The notes below the pieces were generated by a model. It was not told the DNA's origin. It saw only the letters and a program-made list of their open reading frames with translations, and ran no database searches. The position numbers were made by a program, and so were the translations under genes. This document shows positions 20,068 to 31,612 of a stretch of DNA of 64,000 nucleotides, in pieces. Numbering within the stretch: the first letter of the stretch is position 1; the number at the start of each line of letters is the position of its first letter. Origin of the DNA: Chrysemys picta bellii (taxonomy: Eukaryota > Chordata > Testudines > Emydidae); the NCBI RefSeq assembly GCF_011386835.1, contig NC_088799.1, positions 75,287,302-75,351,301 of the forward strand, given 5' to 3'.

Positions 20068-22505
20068 CTCGCCCCCGCCTCCGGGCAGAGTCCTGTCTCT
20101 GACGAGGTGGGGGGGGGGGGGTAGAAACGCTGAGGCTGAGGCCTAAATGGCCTGCGCTGAGGACCCGCAACGTGCATCCCCAGGGAGCGCATGATTGTCC
20201 TGGAGTCCTTGAGGCTCTGCAGGCGAGAGTCCGTCTTCTCTGAGAACAACCCCTGTCCCTCAAAGGGCAAATCCTGCAGGGTTTGCTGCAACTCAGGGGG
20301 CAAACCCGAAACTTGAAGCCAGGAGGTCCTTCGCATAGCGATACCTGATGCCAGGGTTCTCGCAGCCGAGTCCGCTATATCTAATGAGGCCTGCAAGGAA
20401 GTCCGAGCCACCTTCTTACCTTCCTCAACTAGGGCCCCGAACTCTTCCCTGGACTCTTGGGGAATCAACTCCTTGAACTTCCCCATAGAGTTCCAGGAGT
20501 TAAAACTATAACGGCTCAAGAGCGCCTGCTGGTTAGCCGCTCTAAGTTGCAGCCCTCCGGCTGAATAAACTTTACGGCCAAACAAATCGAGGCGCTTAGC
20601 CTCCTTCGATTTGGGCGCTGTGGCCTGTTGCCCGTGGCGCTCCCTTGCATTCACCGATGACACCACCAGTGTACACGGCTGTGGATAAGTATACAGGTAC
20701 TCATAGTCCTTTGAGGGGACAAAGTACTTTCTCTCCACCCCTCTGGCTGTGGGTGGAATAGAGGCAGGAGTTTGCCATATCGTAGTGGCGTTAGCCTGGA
20801 TCGTGCGGATCAGGGGCAACACCACTCTGGATGGGGCATCCGCCGAGAAGATATTTACAATGGGGTCCTGCACCTCCACTATCTCCTCCGCCTGTAGGTC
20901 CATATTACGGGCCACCCTACGTAAGAGGTCCTGATGGGCCCGAAGATCTATTGGGGGTGGACCTGTGCACGACGTGCCCGCCACTGCCTCATCCGGAGAG
21001 GAAGAGGAAGATGCCTCCGGTGGTAAGGGGTCCAAGGGAGGGTCCTGTTCTCCCTGTTCCTGGGACGGAGCATCACCTGCCCTTGGGTCCAGGACGTCAG
21101 GTGGTGCGGGCACGGAAGCCTCCATGCCCCCTGGAGGAGGGCGAGAGATGGTGGACTCTGGGGCCCTTCTATCAGAGTGACCCGAGCGAGAGGCTGAAGT
21201 TAGTGGAGCCCCTTGCGCCTGATGGTACGCCCACGGGGTCCAGAAAGACCAGTGAGATGGGGCATGAGCAGGGTCCTCTGCTACCTCCTGCCAGTGGCCT
21301 ATATCTTGCTCCTCAGCTTGCCCCTGAGGGGGGTATGCCGATCTCGATATGTCCTCAGAGGAGCGAGACACCGATCTCGATGGCCATGGCGGTGCCGACT
21401 GCGCCGAGACGATTCCCGTGGGATACGGTGCCGTACGGTGCCGGTCTGGAGATGTTCTATCTCTACGCGGTGCCGGCGATCGGTGCCGAGATCGCGATCG
21501 GTGCCGATGACCGCACCGGTGCCGGGAGTCGGACCTGGACCTGGACGGCGACCTCGAGTAGGCCCGATGCCGGGAGCGACCCCTCGACGTTGAGCGTCGA
21601 TCGTAGCGGTGCCGAGAACTACGTCTCGATGTTGACCGGTACCGACGATCATAGCGGTGCCGGGACGTAGAACGGTGCCGCGACGATGATCTTAGCCGCG
21701 AGTACGACCGGTGCCGAGGTGATATCCGGCGCCGGGACTGCGAGCGGCGTGGGGACCTGCTTCGGGACCTGGAACGGTGCCGTGGTTCCAGTCCCTGCGA
21801 TGGAGGGCGCATCAAGGCAGGTTTCCCCCTGGATTGGACTGGACGAGTCAACGGTGCCGACGGTGCCGGTGGCTGGGGCGGTGCCGGCTCCGTGAGAGCG
21901 ATCAAATCTCTCGCCGTCGCGAAGGTCTCTGGGGTCGACGGGAGGCACTGTATCACCGCCGGTCTCGGTGGTGACCCTGTCTGCACCGGACTCAACGGTC
22001 TCGGAGCCGGAGTCGACGGTGCCGGAGGCACCTGTTTTTGGTGCTCCACAGGCGGACGCGGCTCTACCCCCGGCACCGGGGGAGCCGGCGTCTTCGGTAC
22101 GGCAGTCCCCGTCTTATGGGATTTTTTATGTCCCGGCGATGATGAACGGCGCCGAGGCACTTGCTGTGAGTGCGGTGCCGACGGGGTCCGGTGCCGTGGA
22201 GGCTTGTCCGACGCCACTCGCGCAGTCGGAATGGTCGGTGCCGCCGGGGCACTGCGCACCGAGGTGCTTGGTGCTGGGGCTTGACGCGCCGATGGAGCGT
22301 CCGGGCTAAGTGCCGCCTCCATAAGGAGTTGCCGAAGCCGAAAGTCCCGCTCCTTCTTGGTCCTCGGTCTGAAGGCCTTACAGATCTTGCACTTATCTGT
22401 CTGATGGGACTCCCCCAGGCACTTCAGACACGAGTCGTGCGGGTCACTCGTTGGCATAGGCTTAGCGCAGGACGCGCACTGCTTGAAGCCGGGAGCCTTG
22501 GGCAT
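20061..22505 (-). CDS. DIRS-A Gag-like protein with triple CxxC and RS domain
   Basis: Structural/nucleic-acid-binding protein by position (first frame of a DIRS element). The open frame begins at 22517 with GTG; the first ATG is four codons in (22505), giving about 814 residues. Near residues 14-46 it has three CxxC pairs (CASC, CLKC, CKIC) with a His between the last two, probably a zinc module, which DIRS-B shares in part. Pro/Ala-rich linker follows, then at about 246-360 a striking arginine-serine/arginine-histidine domain (RSRSRSRSPRRSQSRRR and similar). After an acidic Pro-rich zone, a conserved globular part (about 560-780) includes KYFVPSKDYEYLYTYPQP. It ends a few bases after the upstream limit of the RT frame, in another frame. 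No paralogue in host genes is claimed. Confidence 0.82.
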   Translation of the reverse strand: MPKAPGFKQCASCAKPMPTSDPHDSCLKCLGESHQTDKCKICKAFRPRTKKERDFRLRQLLMEAALSPDAPSARQAPAPSTSVRSAPAAPTIPTARVASDKPPRHRTPSAPHSQQVPRRRSSSPGHKKSHKTGTAVPKTPAPPVPGVEPRPPVEHQKQVPPAPSTPAPRPLSPVQTGSPPRPAVIQCLPSTPETFATARDLIALTEPAPPQPPAPSAPLTRPVQSRGKPALMRPPSQGLEPRHRSRSRSRSPRRSQSRRRISPRHRSYSRLRSSSRHRSTSRHRYDRRYRSTSRRSSRHRYDRRSTSRGRSRHRAYSRSPSRSRSDSRHRCGHRHRSRSRHRSPAPRRDRTSPDRHRTAPYPTGIVSAQSAPPWPSRSVSRSSEDISRSAYPPQGQAEEQDIGHWQEVAEDPAHAPSHWSFWTPWAYHQAQGAPLTSASRSGHSDRRAPESTISRPPPGGMEASVPAPPDVLDPRAGDAPSQEQGEQDPPLDPLPPEASSSSSPDEAVAGTSCTGPPPIDLRAHQDLLRRVARNMDLQAEEIVEVQDPIVNIFSADAPSRVVLPLIRTIQANATTIWQTPASIPPTARGVERKYFVPSKDYEYLYTYPQPCTLVVSSVNARERHGQQATAPKSKEAKRLDLFGRKVYSAGGLQLRAANQQALLSRYSFNSWNSMGKFKELIPQESREEFGALVEEGKKVARTSLQASLDIADSAARTLASGIAMRRTSWLQVSGLPPELQQTLQDLPFEGQGLFSEKTDSRLQSLKDSRTIMRSLGMHVAGPQRRPFRPQPQRFYPPPPTSSETGLCPEAGARW

Positions 22506-22517
22506 GAGCCCGGCCAC

Positions 22518-22715
22518 GCGCCGGGGGAAAAAGGGGGAGACAACCCCCTTAATCCCCTTTAACTATACAACAACTATTAACAAAGTGAAATAAAACAACT
22601 ATTTAACTATATACAACTAGAACTATAACTATAACTATCAATACACGGAATGAGCTAGGGAGAGTGGAGAACAGCTACGCTGCGCTCCACAGTTCCAACG
22701 ACCGTCAGGGGCGGT
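22518..22715 (-). promoter_or_regulatory. DIRS-A AT-rich leader
   Basis: Between 5' ITR and gag, an island (22556-22645) of repeated AACTAT / ATAGTT units in an otherwise GC-rich element. DIRS-B has a comparable AT-rich leader at 37725-37800. A role as 5' UTR is inferred from position. Confidence 0.5.
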
Positions 22716-22897
22716 AAGAAGGAACTGAGGGGGCGCCGGGTCGGCTGGGGTATATATTCAGCGCCATGAAGGCGCCACTCTAGGGGGCTCCACAGCCGAC
22801 CCGCCGGTGTTGCTAGGGTAGAAAACTCTCCGACGATCGTGCACGCGGCGCGCGCACACCTAATTGGAATCGATATGAGCAAGCACTCGAAGAAGAA
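22716..22897 (-). repeat. DIRS-A 5' inverted terminal repeat
   Basis: Inverted and nearly identical to 16707-16857 over about 140 bp; the outer 41 bp (22857-22897) differ from the 3' terminus but are perfectly complementary to 16953-16993 in the ICR. Contains a TATATA motif in its core (about 22751-22756), a possible promoter. Confidence 0.88.
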
Positions 22898-24140
22898 CTC
22901 TTAAAACCATGATTTACTGCCAGTTTATTTTATGCTAAACTAATTTTTAAAGCTCTAGGAATAAGTTTGTTTGCTCTGCTAGTCTGCCTCCAGCACCCGA
23001 AGCTTGACAGGGAGTAACTCCCACCGTGATTATGCATGTATCCAACCATGCATTGCTATACAGAAAGAAATTTCCCTTCCTGATTCCTAGTGGTCATTAG
23101 CATTGGTATCCCTTCTTCCCCCAGTGCCTACCAATGATAAAAGCATTTGGAAGAAAAGCTTAGGCTATCAAATCTCTATTGTAAAGTCTGCAGGTACAAG
23201 GCATTCCTAGTAGCAGAATGTCACCCCTGAAATTCAGTCCTACAAGATACATGCCAAAGCTGACCCCAGAGAAGTAAAGTGTTCCATTAATGCTGTTCTT
23301 GGAATCTCCTCATAGACTACTGCTGCTGCTGGGTTCATTGTTATATAGTCAAAGTATATTTTTCTCATTTTGGAGATGCTATTGTATGGTATTGTTTTTA
23401 CCTATATAAACTGTGCCCAGATGCTACCGTAAACGGAACCTTTAAAAACTACTAAACAAAACAATTCTCTTACAGATTGTCAAATTTGCATAAATAGACT
23501 AAATACTTCTAGACACCACAGTAAATAGTGCAAGAGAGTTAACAGAAAATATTCAAAACTTACAGTAAAAAATTTTTTGGAGGCTCCATAGTACATCCAG
23601 ACTTTTGCAACACTGTTGAATACTTCATGCAGAGAGGAGACACCTTAAAAAAAACAAAAAATATGCAAAATTACCAAAACTCTCTATTAAATATGAGATG
23701 TTGACATGTTTATAGCAATAACATTTAAAAGTCTTTCAGGATTACAAAAGCCAATCTGTGATCTATTTGAATGCTCTTCCCCATAGTGATACAAACAGCA
23801 GAAATGTAAAAATAATTCAGAGGTTAAAAAAACTCCCACCAAACTAACTGATAGTTTGGATTAAAACAAGAATTATTAGAAAATTCAAAGTTAAAGAAAG
23901 AAACTTTCCTTAATCTTCATTTGTTCTTTATTTGCAGAAGTCTCTGCAAATATGCAGCCACACTTATAATACAGAATCCACAAGAGATGGAGCTATGAAT
24001 AAAAATCTATCATTCTCTCTCTGAATTCCTTTGTTTTTATTAACACTCCTCATCATCTTACTATAGTTTTATATGTATTTTTATTTTAAAAATGGACAAT
24101 GAGACTGTCCAATAACAGAACCATAACTGATTACTTTTTT
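22898..24140. other. intergenic, nothing recognised
   Basis: AT-rich sequence with no open frames of note. Confidence 0.55.
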
Positions 24141-24490
24141 TAATCGCTTGACAGCTCTAGTTATCACGATTAATCACGCAATTAAATAATAATAGAATAC
24201 TTTTTATTTAAACATTTTTGGATGTTTTCTACATTTTCAAATATATAGATTTCAATTGCAACAGAATACAAAGTGTACAGTGCTCACTTTATATTTATTT
24301 TTATTACAAATATTTGCACTGTAAAAAACAAAAGAAATCATATTTTTCAATTCACCTAATACAAGTACTGTAGTGAAATCTCTATATCATGAAAGTTGAA
24401 CTAACAAATGTATAATTATGTACAAAAAAACCCGTGTTCGAAAATAAAACAATGTAAATAAAACTTTAGAGCTCACAAGTCCACTCAGTC

Positions 24491-24988
24491 CTATTTCTTG
24501 TTCAGCCAATCGTTCGGATAAACAGGTTTGTTTACATTTGCAGAAGATAATGCTGCCTGCTTCTTGTTTACAATATCACCTGAAAGTGAGAACAGGCATT
24601 TGTATGGCACTGTTGTAGCCAGTGTTGCAAGATATTTACATACCAGATGCGCTGAAGATTCATATATCCCTTGCTGCTTCAACCACCATTCCAGAGGACA
24701 TACGTTCATGCTGATGACAGGTTCTGCTTGGTAACGATCCATAGCAGTGCAAACCGACATGTTCATATTTATCATCTGAGTCAGATGCCACCAGCAGAAG
24801 GTTGATTTTCTTTTTTGGTGGTTTGGGTTCTGTAGTTTCTGCACCAGAGAGTGTTGCTCTTTTAAGATTTCTGAAAGTATGTTCCACACCTCATCCCTCT
24901 CAGATTTTGGAAGGCACTTCAGATTCTTAAATCTTAGGTCGAGTGCTGAAGCTATCTTAAAAATTTCACATTGGTATTTTCTTTGCAT
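24491..24988 (-). pseudogene. hAT transposase C-terminal fragment (left arm)
   Basis: The 165-codon frame has FKIASALDLRFKNLKCLP near its start and, at the end, LVCKYLATLATTVPYKCLFS with NVNKPVYPNDWLN, the hAT C-terminal dimerisation region. The usual Cys/Glu pattern of CEHLFS is changed to CLFS-type context, consistent with decay. Full hAT transposases exceed 550 residues. Confidence 0.72.
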
Positions 24989-25159
24989 TTTGTCAAATGT
25001 GCAGTGAAAGCGTTCATAAAATGAACAACATGTGCTGGATCATGATCTGAGACTGCAAGAACATTAAATATATGGCAGAATGTGGGTAAAACAGCAGGGG
25101 ACATACAATTCTCCCCCAAGGAGTTCAGTCACAAATTTAATTAACGCATTATTTTTTTA

Positions 25160-25393
25160 ATGAGCATCATCAGCATGGAAGTATGTCCTCTGGAACAATG
25201 GCCGAAGCATGAAGAGGCGTATGAATATTTAGCGCATCTGGCACGTAAATATCTTGCGACGCCAGCTACAACAGTGCCATGCGAACATCTGTTCTCCCTT
25301 TCAAATAACATTGTAATTAAGAAGTGGGCAGCATTATCTCCCATAAATGTAAACAAACTGGTTTCTCTTAGCGATTGGCTGAACAAGAAGTAG
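25160..25393 (+). pseudogene. hAT transposase C-terminal fragment (right arm)
   Basis: 77 codons matching the end of the left-arm frame but on the opposite strand: KYLATPATTVPCEHLFS then NVNKLVSLSDWLNKK. A better preserved hAT dimerisation motif than in the left arm. Confidence 0.75.
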
Positions 25394-25775
25394 GACTGAG
25401 CGGACTTGTAGGCTCTAAAGTTTTAGATTTGTTTGGTTTTGAGTGCAGCTATGTAACAAAAAAACCCCTACATTTGTAACTTGCACTTTCATGATAAAGA
25501 GATTGCACTCCAGTACTTATATGAGGTGAATTGAAAACTACTACTTTTGTTTATCATTTTAGTGTGCAAATATTTGTAATAAAAATATAATATAAAGTGA
25601 GCACTGTATACTTTGTATTCTGTGTTGTAACTGAAATCAATATATTTGAAAATGTAGAAAGATATCCAAAAATATTTAATAAATTTCAATTGGTATTCTA
25701 TTGCTTAACAGTGTGATAAATCACGATTAATTTTTTTGAGTTAGTCACATGAGTTAACTGCAATTAACTGACAGT

Positions 25776-28700
25776 CCTCCTGATAACTAAGTACTGTGTA
25801 TTTTAAATGCATATAATTCACTCAAAGTTGTTATATTTTTACAGAACTATTTTTATTAAAACATGAATTTTAAAACAGCTAATATGTATTTTGTCCATGT
25901 ACAGGAAACAACAGTAGATAAAAAGGAAGTACATATTAAAAATAAATTGACATTCTTTTGCCATTTTTCACTTATTTAACTTTTTAGTTAATTCTATAGC
26001 TGTGGAGTTTATTAAAAAAGATCACAAACGTTTAGATGCAACACTGGGATAATTGTTTTCCAGATTTAACTTTATATTTATTATGAAGCCCATTTTAAAT
26101 TACAGTACATGGCCAAGAAAAATTATCGTGTCACCAAGTTTTTAGTTTTTCCCTTACTTACATCATTTAAAATTTGCAAAACAAAAATTCATTTAAACAA
26201 AATTTCTTAGTTCTGGTGGCAAAAATACCATGCTTGTATATGCTGTTTACTGAAGCAGAGTTACTATCTATTGTCTTACTTAGTAGAAGTGTCTTCTATT
26301 CAGACATAAAACATTGTTGTGTATTGACCATATGCCAATATTGTTAACAGTTAAAGGTGTAGGAAGTACTCAAGCCATTGTTCAAATACCATGAGCGTGG
26401 GAAACAGGAATATGGACTTTTGTCTTTTCTACTGTGGCTCTTTCCACCTTTGATTATAATATTCGACATTTCATTTATCATGTAATATTAAGGTTCTCTG
26501 AATATGGTTAACTGCTAAAAAACTTATGAGATAAACACAAATCACTTTTAAATTTACATCATTTAATCAATAAAGTACAATAAAAAAGTGACATTTTAAA
26601 GCAACCCCATCTGCATATTTATAAGTTTCCTTTCTTGAATGAGCAAACATGATATTAATAGGCACACAAGCATATACATGGCCAATAGCACTTGCCTCAC
26701 CTTAGTGTTATGACACAGGGCAGAGTACAGCTTTACAGCAGAGTTCACTTTACACAGTGTGCTACTTTGGATAGTGTCATAAAATTTTATTCGAAAAACG
26801 TCACCATATTTGTTGTGTGATACTCACTGACAGTTTGTTAAGAATACCATCTGCAATTCTTGAATTAGCAGAAAGCATAAGTACTGTATAGCACCAACAA
26901 CTTTTTGACATGCCTGGATTGCACATTATCCATGTTCCCTTGCTAGTCAAACTGTTCACAACTCCTTTTTGTGTGTGTTTTTTTAAAAAAGCTTAAATCT
27001 TCCTTATTTTTGTTTCTTGAAAGATAAAGATGTTTAGTGAATAGTACTTCTATTAGGAGTGACAACATGGATCCTGCATTTTAAAACAATTTATAGCAAA
27101 AAGTTTATCCCCAAAATAGTGAATGCCCACCTGGTACTTATTTGGAATACTAGACTAAGTCAAACAGCTGAGCATTTTTTTGGACTAGCAATAAGTGCGC
27201 ACACTAACTCCAGCAAAAACAACTGAACTCTCCAGTAGTACACAAGGGTCACATACAAATATCCAGAATGCCCACAATCAGCAGAATAAAAATAAGCAGC
27301 AAACAAGAGCAGTGTATTTCCTTTCCATACAGTGAACTGTGGGATTGCGCTGTTCACCCCCATTCACAACTTGGTCTGCCAGTGCCTCCATCTCATCCTA
27401 CAGAAGCAATCTATCCATGTCATTTCTGGAATACTTTGGCCTTTTCATTTCCATAAATGAATTTTAAGAGAAACTCAGCTCTTGGATTTCGCTCTTTTCT
27501 CTCTTCTGTTTTTTCCTCCTAGCTCAATTCCAGCACTCCCTTTTCTCCTTCCAGAATCCCACTCTGCTCCTTCTGCTGCAGAATTCCCACCCCACCCTGG
27601 GAGCCTATTCTCTCCTGGCTCCTTCCCACTCTTCTCCATATGGTCTTTCCATTTACTTCCCACCCTTCCCCAGGTCTGTGCCTGTCCCTGTTCTACTGGG
27701 CTTGGGGTCCCCCTTATGTCCCCAACCTTTGCTGCCCAGTGAATATGTCTGCACATCCAACAAGCAACTCAGAAGAGAGGTGAGCCAGATGCTGTCCCCG
27801 TGTCCGTTCACGGGCAGATGGCGGGAGCTGGTGGAGGCTAGCACTGGGAGAGCAGCAGCACTGTCTGCTCTGCTGGCCAGAGCTGGGCAATGACAGAGCC
27901 TGCCCTTGGAGGTGAGGGAAGTGGGCTGTGAGCCTGGGAGGTCAGATGACAATATTAAAGTGCTCACATTAAAATAAAAATTGTCTCCCAGTTTCTAAAA
28001 AGCTGTTTAGCTAAAGTGCACATGCTCCAAACCCTTATTTTTAGTTTTAGATTATTTTTTAAAGCAATGAAACGTTCAGTAGCTTGATTTCCCATATGAT
28101 GGAAATCTGACCATACCCTATATATTGATCAGAATCCTGGGAAGACAAAGAATCTAGGTAACGCATTCATCTGTCGGATAGAGTTGCACAAGCCTGCTTC
28201 TAAACCGGCACAGCCAGGAATAAGTCAGCCACCAACAGGTACAGGTAAAGCAACGACCCCAACTTTTAAAAAATTAACCTAGAAATAGGAGAAAAGTAGG
28301 GTCACCAAGCCATCACCTCAGGGTCCAACAGTCCAGTGCACTATCAAAAAACAGGAGAAGCTTCCTCCAACCATGGGTCTAAGCACCACACCTTAATTCC
28401 TCCAACCATCACCTTTGCCTCATATGAGAGTCCACACACAAAGGAGTATCACAATCAGCACTTGCCCTACCAGCCCGCCACCCCATTCTAATATTTGCAT
28501 TTCATAGGCAGTAGGAACTCAATTTGCAAATGAAATGATTGTTCTGATAACATTGAGAACCACTCCCTCCTGAGGTAAGCTCTCTTGCTGAAAAGTGTAT
28601 TCATTAACCATGTTTTAAAATTTTGTTGCAAGTAGGATTTAACAAAAACAGTTTTAGAACTTTTTCTTCGTTGCTACCTAGTGACAATGCAAGTGTTCAT

Positions 28701-29929
28701 TATTTGTTAAATCCTAGTCCTGATTTCATTTTCTGTAACGAGAAGTTTGTCCTGCCACTTTGTATTTCATTTCAGCTGTTATGAAACATGTTTTACTTTT
28801 CTGAAGATAGGCTGTTTGGCATACTTTCTGCCATCAGGCCAATTTCTCAAAATTTATTTGATGCATATATCCCATTACAGTCTATATGCAGTGCTGCAGA
28901 CCATACAATGTTTGGCACCATTTATGCACCTTATTATGGGGATATGTAGAAAATAAACTGCAGGACTAAATGTAAAAGTACATCTAGATGATGAAATTAA
29001 AACTTATCTTGTAAAGCATATTCATAAAATAGTCTGGCTACACTCCCACAGAATAACCCAAGAGGTTATCTGCACCAGCCTTACTACTTCTGCAGCAAGT
29101 AGTACTGACAGACCCCACTGCTAGCCCAGCTGCCACTGGGAGAATGACAGAATAACTAAGGATGATCGCTGAGGGTTCTTTAATATTGACCTGCCAAGCG
29201 GGAAATTGCTTGTATATAATGTATGAAGGACTGAACCGTTTCCCACTACAAAAATGGTTTTATGCTTTATTTTTTAAACTTTAACACATGAAGAAAGTGG
29301 TGAAACTCCAAGACATTTAAGATAAAGAGATTTGGGGATTAGCTTGAGATGCAAAATTCAGCTCTCTAAACTGATGGACAGTATCTGTCCACTCAATGTT
29401 CCATTAAAATTCCATACTTTAAATCTAATTTTTGGTAGATGAGACAGACTATACAAAACCCTAAATTAGTTATTGTAATTGTGTCAATGTTTTGATGAAG
29501 ATCAATAATCTATTTTTGGTATTTTTAAACTGCACTGTGTTAAATGCAATTAATTATATGCTCACTGTGGTAAAATGGCTACATACATTATGAATCATGG
29601 AGTGTGTATTTGCAAGTGAATGTTATAATCTGTGCAGAAATTTAAACAATTGAAAGTTTTATTAGCTATGTAATGTTTCAGCTAAAGTAATAACCCATTC
29701 CCTACTTCTGACAGTTTTGATACAGTGGTTTTGTTTGTTTACTTTAACATCTCCTACTAGGGGTCACTGTTCTACTCAAAAGTAGAAATTTGAGGCACTG
29801 AGAACATAAGAGCCTACTAGATTGCAAACTATTTGCTTCATCACATTTTGACAGTTTTTATATACTTAATATTTTCATATTTTATTTTTGCAAAAGTATT
29901 TAAGTCACACAAGAAGAGATACTTTCTTG
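25776..29929. other. intergenic, mostly AT-rich unique sequence
   Basis: A GC-richer pyrimidine-biased patch at 27470-27930 is open on both strands but shows no family or splice context. Nothing else recognised. Confidence 0.5.
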
Positions 29930-30115
29930 CACACCACTACCTCGCTATAACGCGACCCGATATAACACGAATTTGGATATAACGCGGTAAAGCAGTGCTC
30001 CGGGGGGGGCGGGACTCAGGTGGATCAAAGCAAGTTCAATTTAACGCAGTTTCACCTATAACGCGGTAAGATTTTTTGGCTCCTGAGGACAGCGTTATAT
30101 CGAGGTAGAGGTGTA
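29930..30115. mobile_element. Tigger-like MITE
   Basis: Ends cacaccactacctcgctata and cgttatatcgaggtagaggt are inverted partners (about 25 bp). The interior has repeated ataacgcggtaa motifs and gattttttggctcctgagga, a phrase typical of the Tigger-class nonautonomous repeats of amniotes. 186 bp, non-coding. Confidence 0.7.
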
Positions 30116-31612
30116 CCTCTAGCTAACCAGCAGATTGCAACCATTCCTTTCTGGTGAGGAACCCAGGAACTACACTCAACACTTCTGTTGCTCTAATTTG
30201 ACTATTTCAACTTGCTCTTGCACTCTGTCTCTCTCTCATGCAAACACACTTCAATAGTTAAAGAAAAAACTGTGTTGTTCACTTAATCATAAGACAATAG
30301 GACAAGATGGGCGACTCCCTTTCTAGTTGTAATAATCTTATACTTAAAGACAACTGAGCATCAGTATGCTGTATATGGAATCTCACCTAAGAATCCCAGG
30401 ACATAAGCTCTGTTCCTTCCTTTGAGTTCTCCCTGTTAAATAAATAATAATTTGATATAACTTTAATTTATTTACTTTGTTTCTCAGCTGCTATTTTTTA
30501 TCTCATCTACAAATAGTGGGAGCCTAGATTATACAGGAGAGGATATTATAAAGCATAAATAAATATTTAGGAAGAATTGTATTCAGGCCTGAAACGACTG
30601 TTTAGGACATGGGATATTGATCACATCACATTGCAGCTGAACCTGTACAGACATATAATACCTAAAAAACCATAATTTTAAACACTTAAAATATACATAT
30701 ACTACATCTGGTAAAATAATTTTTTAAAGGTTTAAGACTAACTTTAATCTCAACAATTTACACAACACTGAACATAGCGGGACAGACCACTGTCCCTTCC
30801 AGTTGGAGAGCCTTGCTCCAAAGTAGCCAATACTTTAAAATATCCACATTATGGCCAGCTAATTATCAAAAGGTGATAAAATTCTCCCTTTAAAAATACA
30901 TCCACTACAACCTTTTCATTCAGCTGAGTCTAGTACTTCCAGCATGAGACAGGGCAGAATTCCCCTCTCGCAGAAAGTTTTCATGCCCTTTGAGGAGCGA
31001 TGGCTAGTGAAAAAGACATCTTGGCCTAGATCCTCAAAATTATTTAGATACCTAACTCCCATTCCCAAAAGAAATTAAACACCTAATGCTTTGAGGACCT
31101 GGATCTTTACCTCAACATGCTAATTGTGAAAAAACTTCTATTACCTTCAGCCCCTCGAACTATCCAGCTCGTCCTGTCTTGATCTCAAATTAGTCAAGAA
31201 ACAACTTGCAAAAGCAGTGACTGGATCCTGTCAATCAATCCATCCTCTGGCTCTGCTTTGACCATTGATATATTGTAAACGTCACATATCTTTTTTGGGT
31301 CTCCCCAACAGTCTTTAACAAAAATATTTTAATATGGAATACGCCTGCTATACTTTTCCTTGGACTACATAGCCTCAGAATGACAGACTGACATGAGGCC
31401 TAGAGTCAATTCCTCCCCCACCCCCTCTCTCCAAATCATTTCAATTTTTCAACGGTCATGATTCAAAATTAGCTTGTCAGATTGATTTAAAATTCTTGCC
31501 CCCAAAATTTTCCTCTTGCTTTAAGAGTACATATGAAGAGTCCCAACCTCATGAATAGAGTCAAAATTAGGGTTATAAAAAAAAATTATATTTATAAAGT
31601 TATAATGGAAAA
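30116..31612. other. intergenic, nothing recognised
   Basis: AT-rich sequence without supported genes. Confidence 0.5.

Larger units (their letters stand above)
16646..22897 (-). mobile_element. DIRS-A: complete DIRS-type tyrosine-recombinase retrotransposon
   Basis: A 6.25-kb element read on the minus strand: 5' ITR (22897-22716), AT-rich leader, gag-like frame, RT-RNase H frame, tyrosine recombinase frame, internal complementary region (16993-16892), 3' ITR (16857-16646). DIRS elements have no integrase or flanking LTRs; they are thought to form a closed circle that the recombinase inserts without target duplication, and no duplication is seen here. All three frames are open and the terminal/ICR pairs match perfectly over 61 and 41 bp, so this copy is young and possibly autonomous. 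It is GC-rich against AT-rich flanks. Confidence 0.92.
24141..25775. mobile_element. hAT transposon relic arranged as an inverted repeat
   Basis: The left arm (about 24150-24740, minus orientation) and right arm (about 25160-25770, plus orientation) are inverted, diverged copies of the same hAT 3' region: both carry the last part of a transposase, then an AT-rich tail, then an end with cacgattaatcacg-like sequence. More transposase lies between on the minus strand. It may be two copies inserted head-on or one foldback element. Confidence 0.7.

Noticed and set aside
20061..22562. Several + strand frames of 60-279 codons opposite gag
   Set aside because: They mirror the RS-coding repeat and high GC content; no motifs, and the minus-strand Gag explains the sequence.
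27475..27967. Possible gene in the pyrimidine-rich patch
   Set aside because: Low-complexity composition explains the open frames on both strands; no conserved-looking motif.
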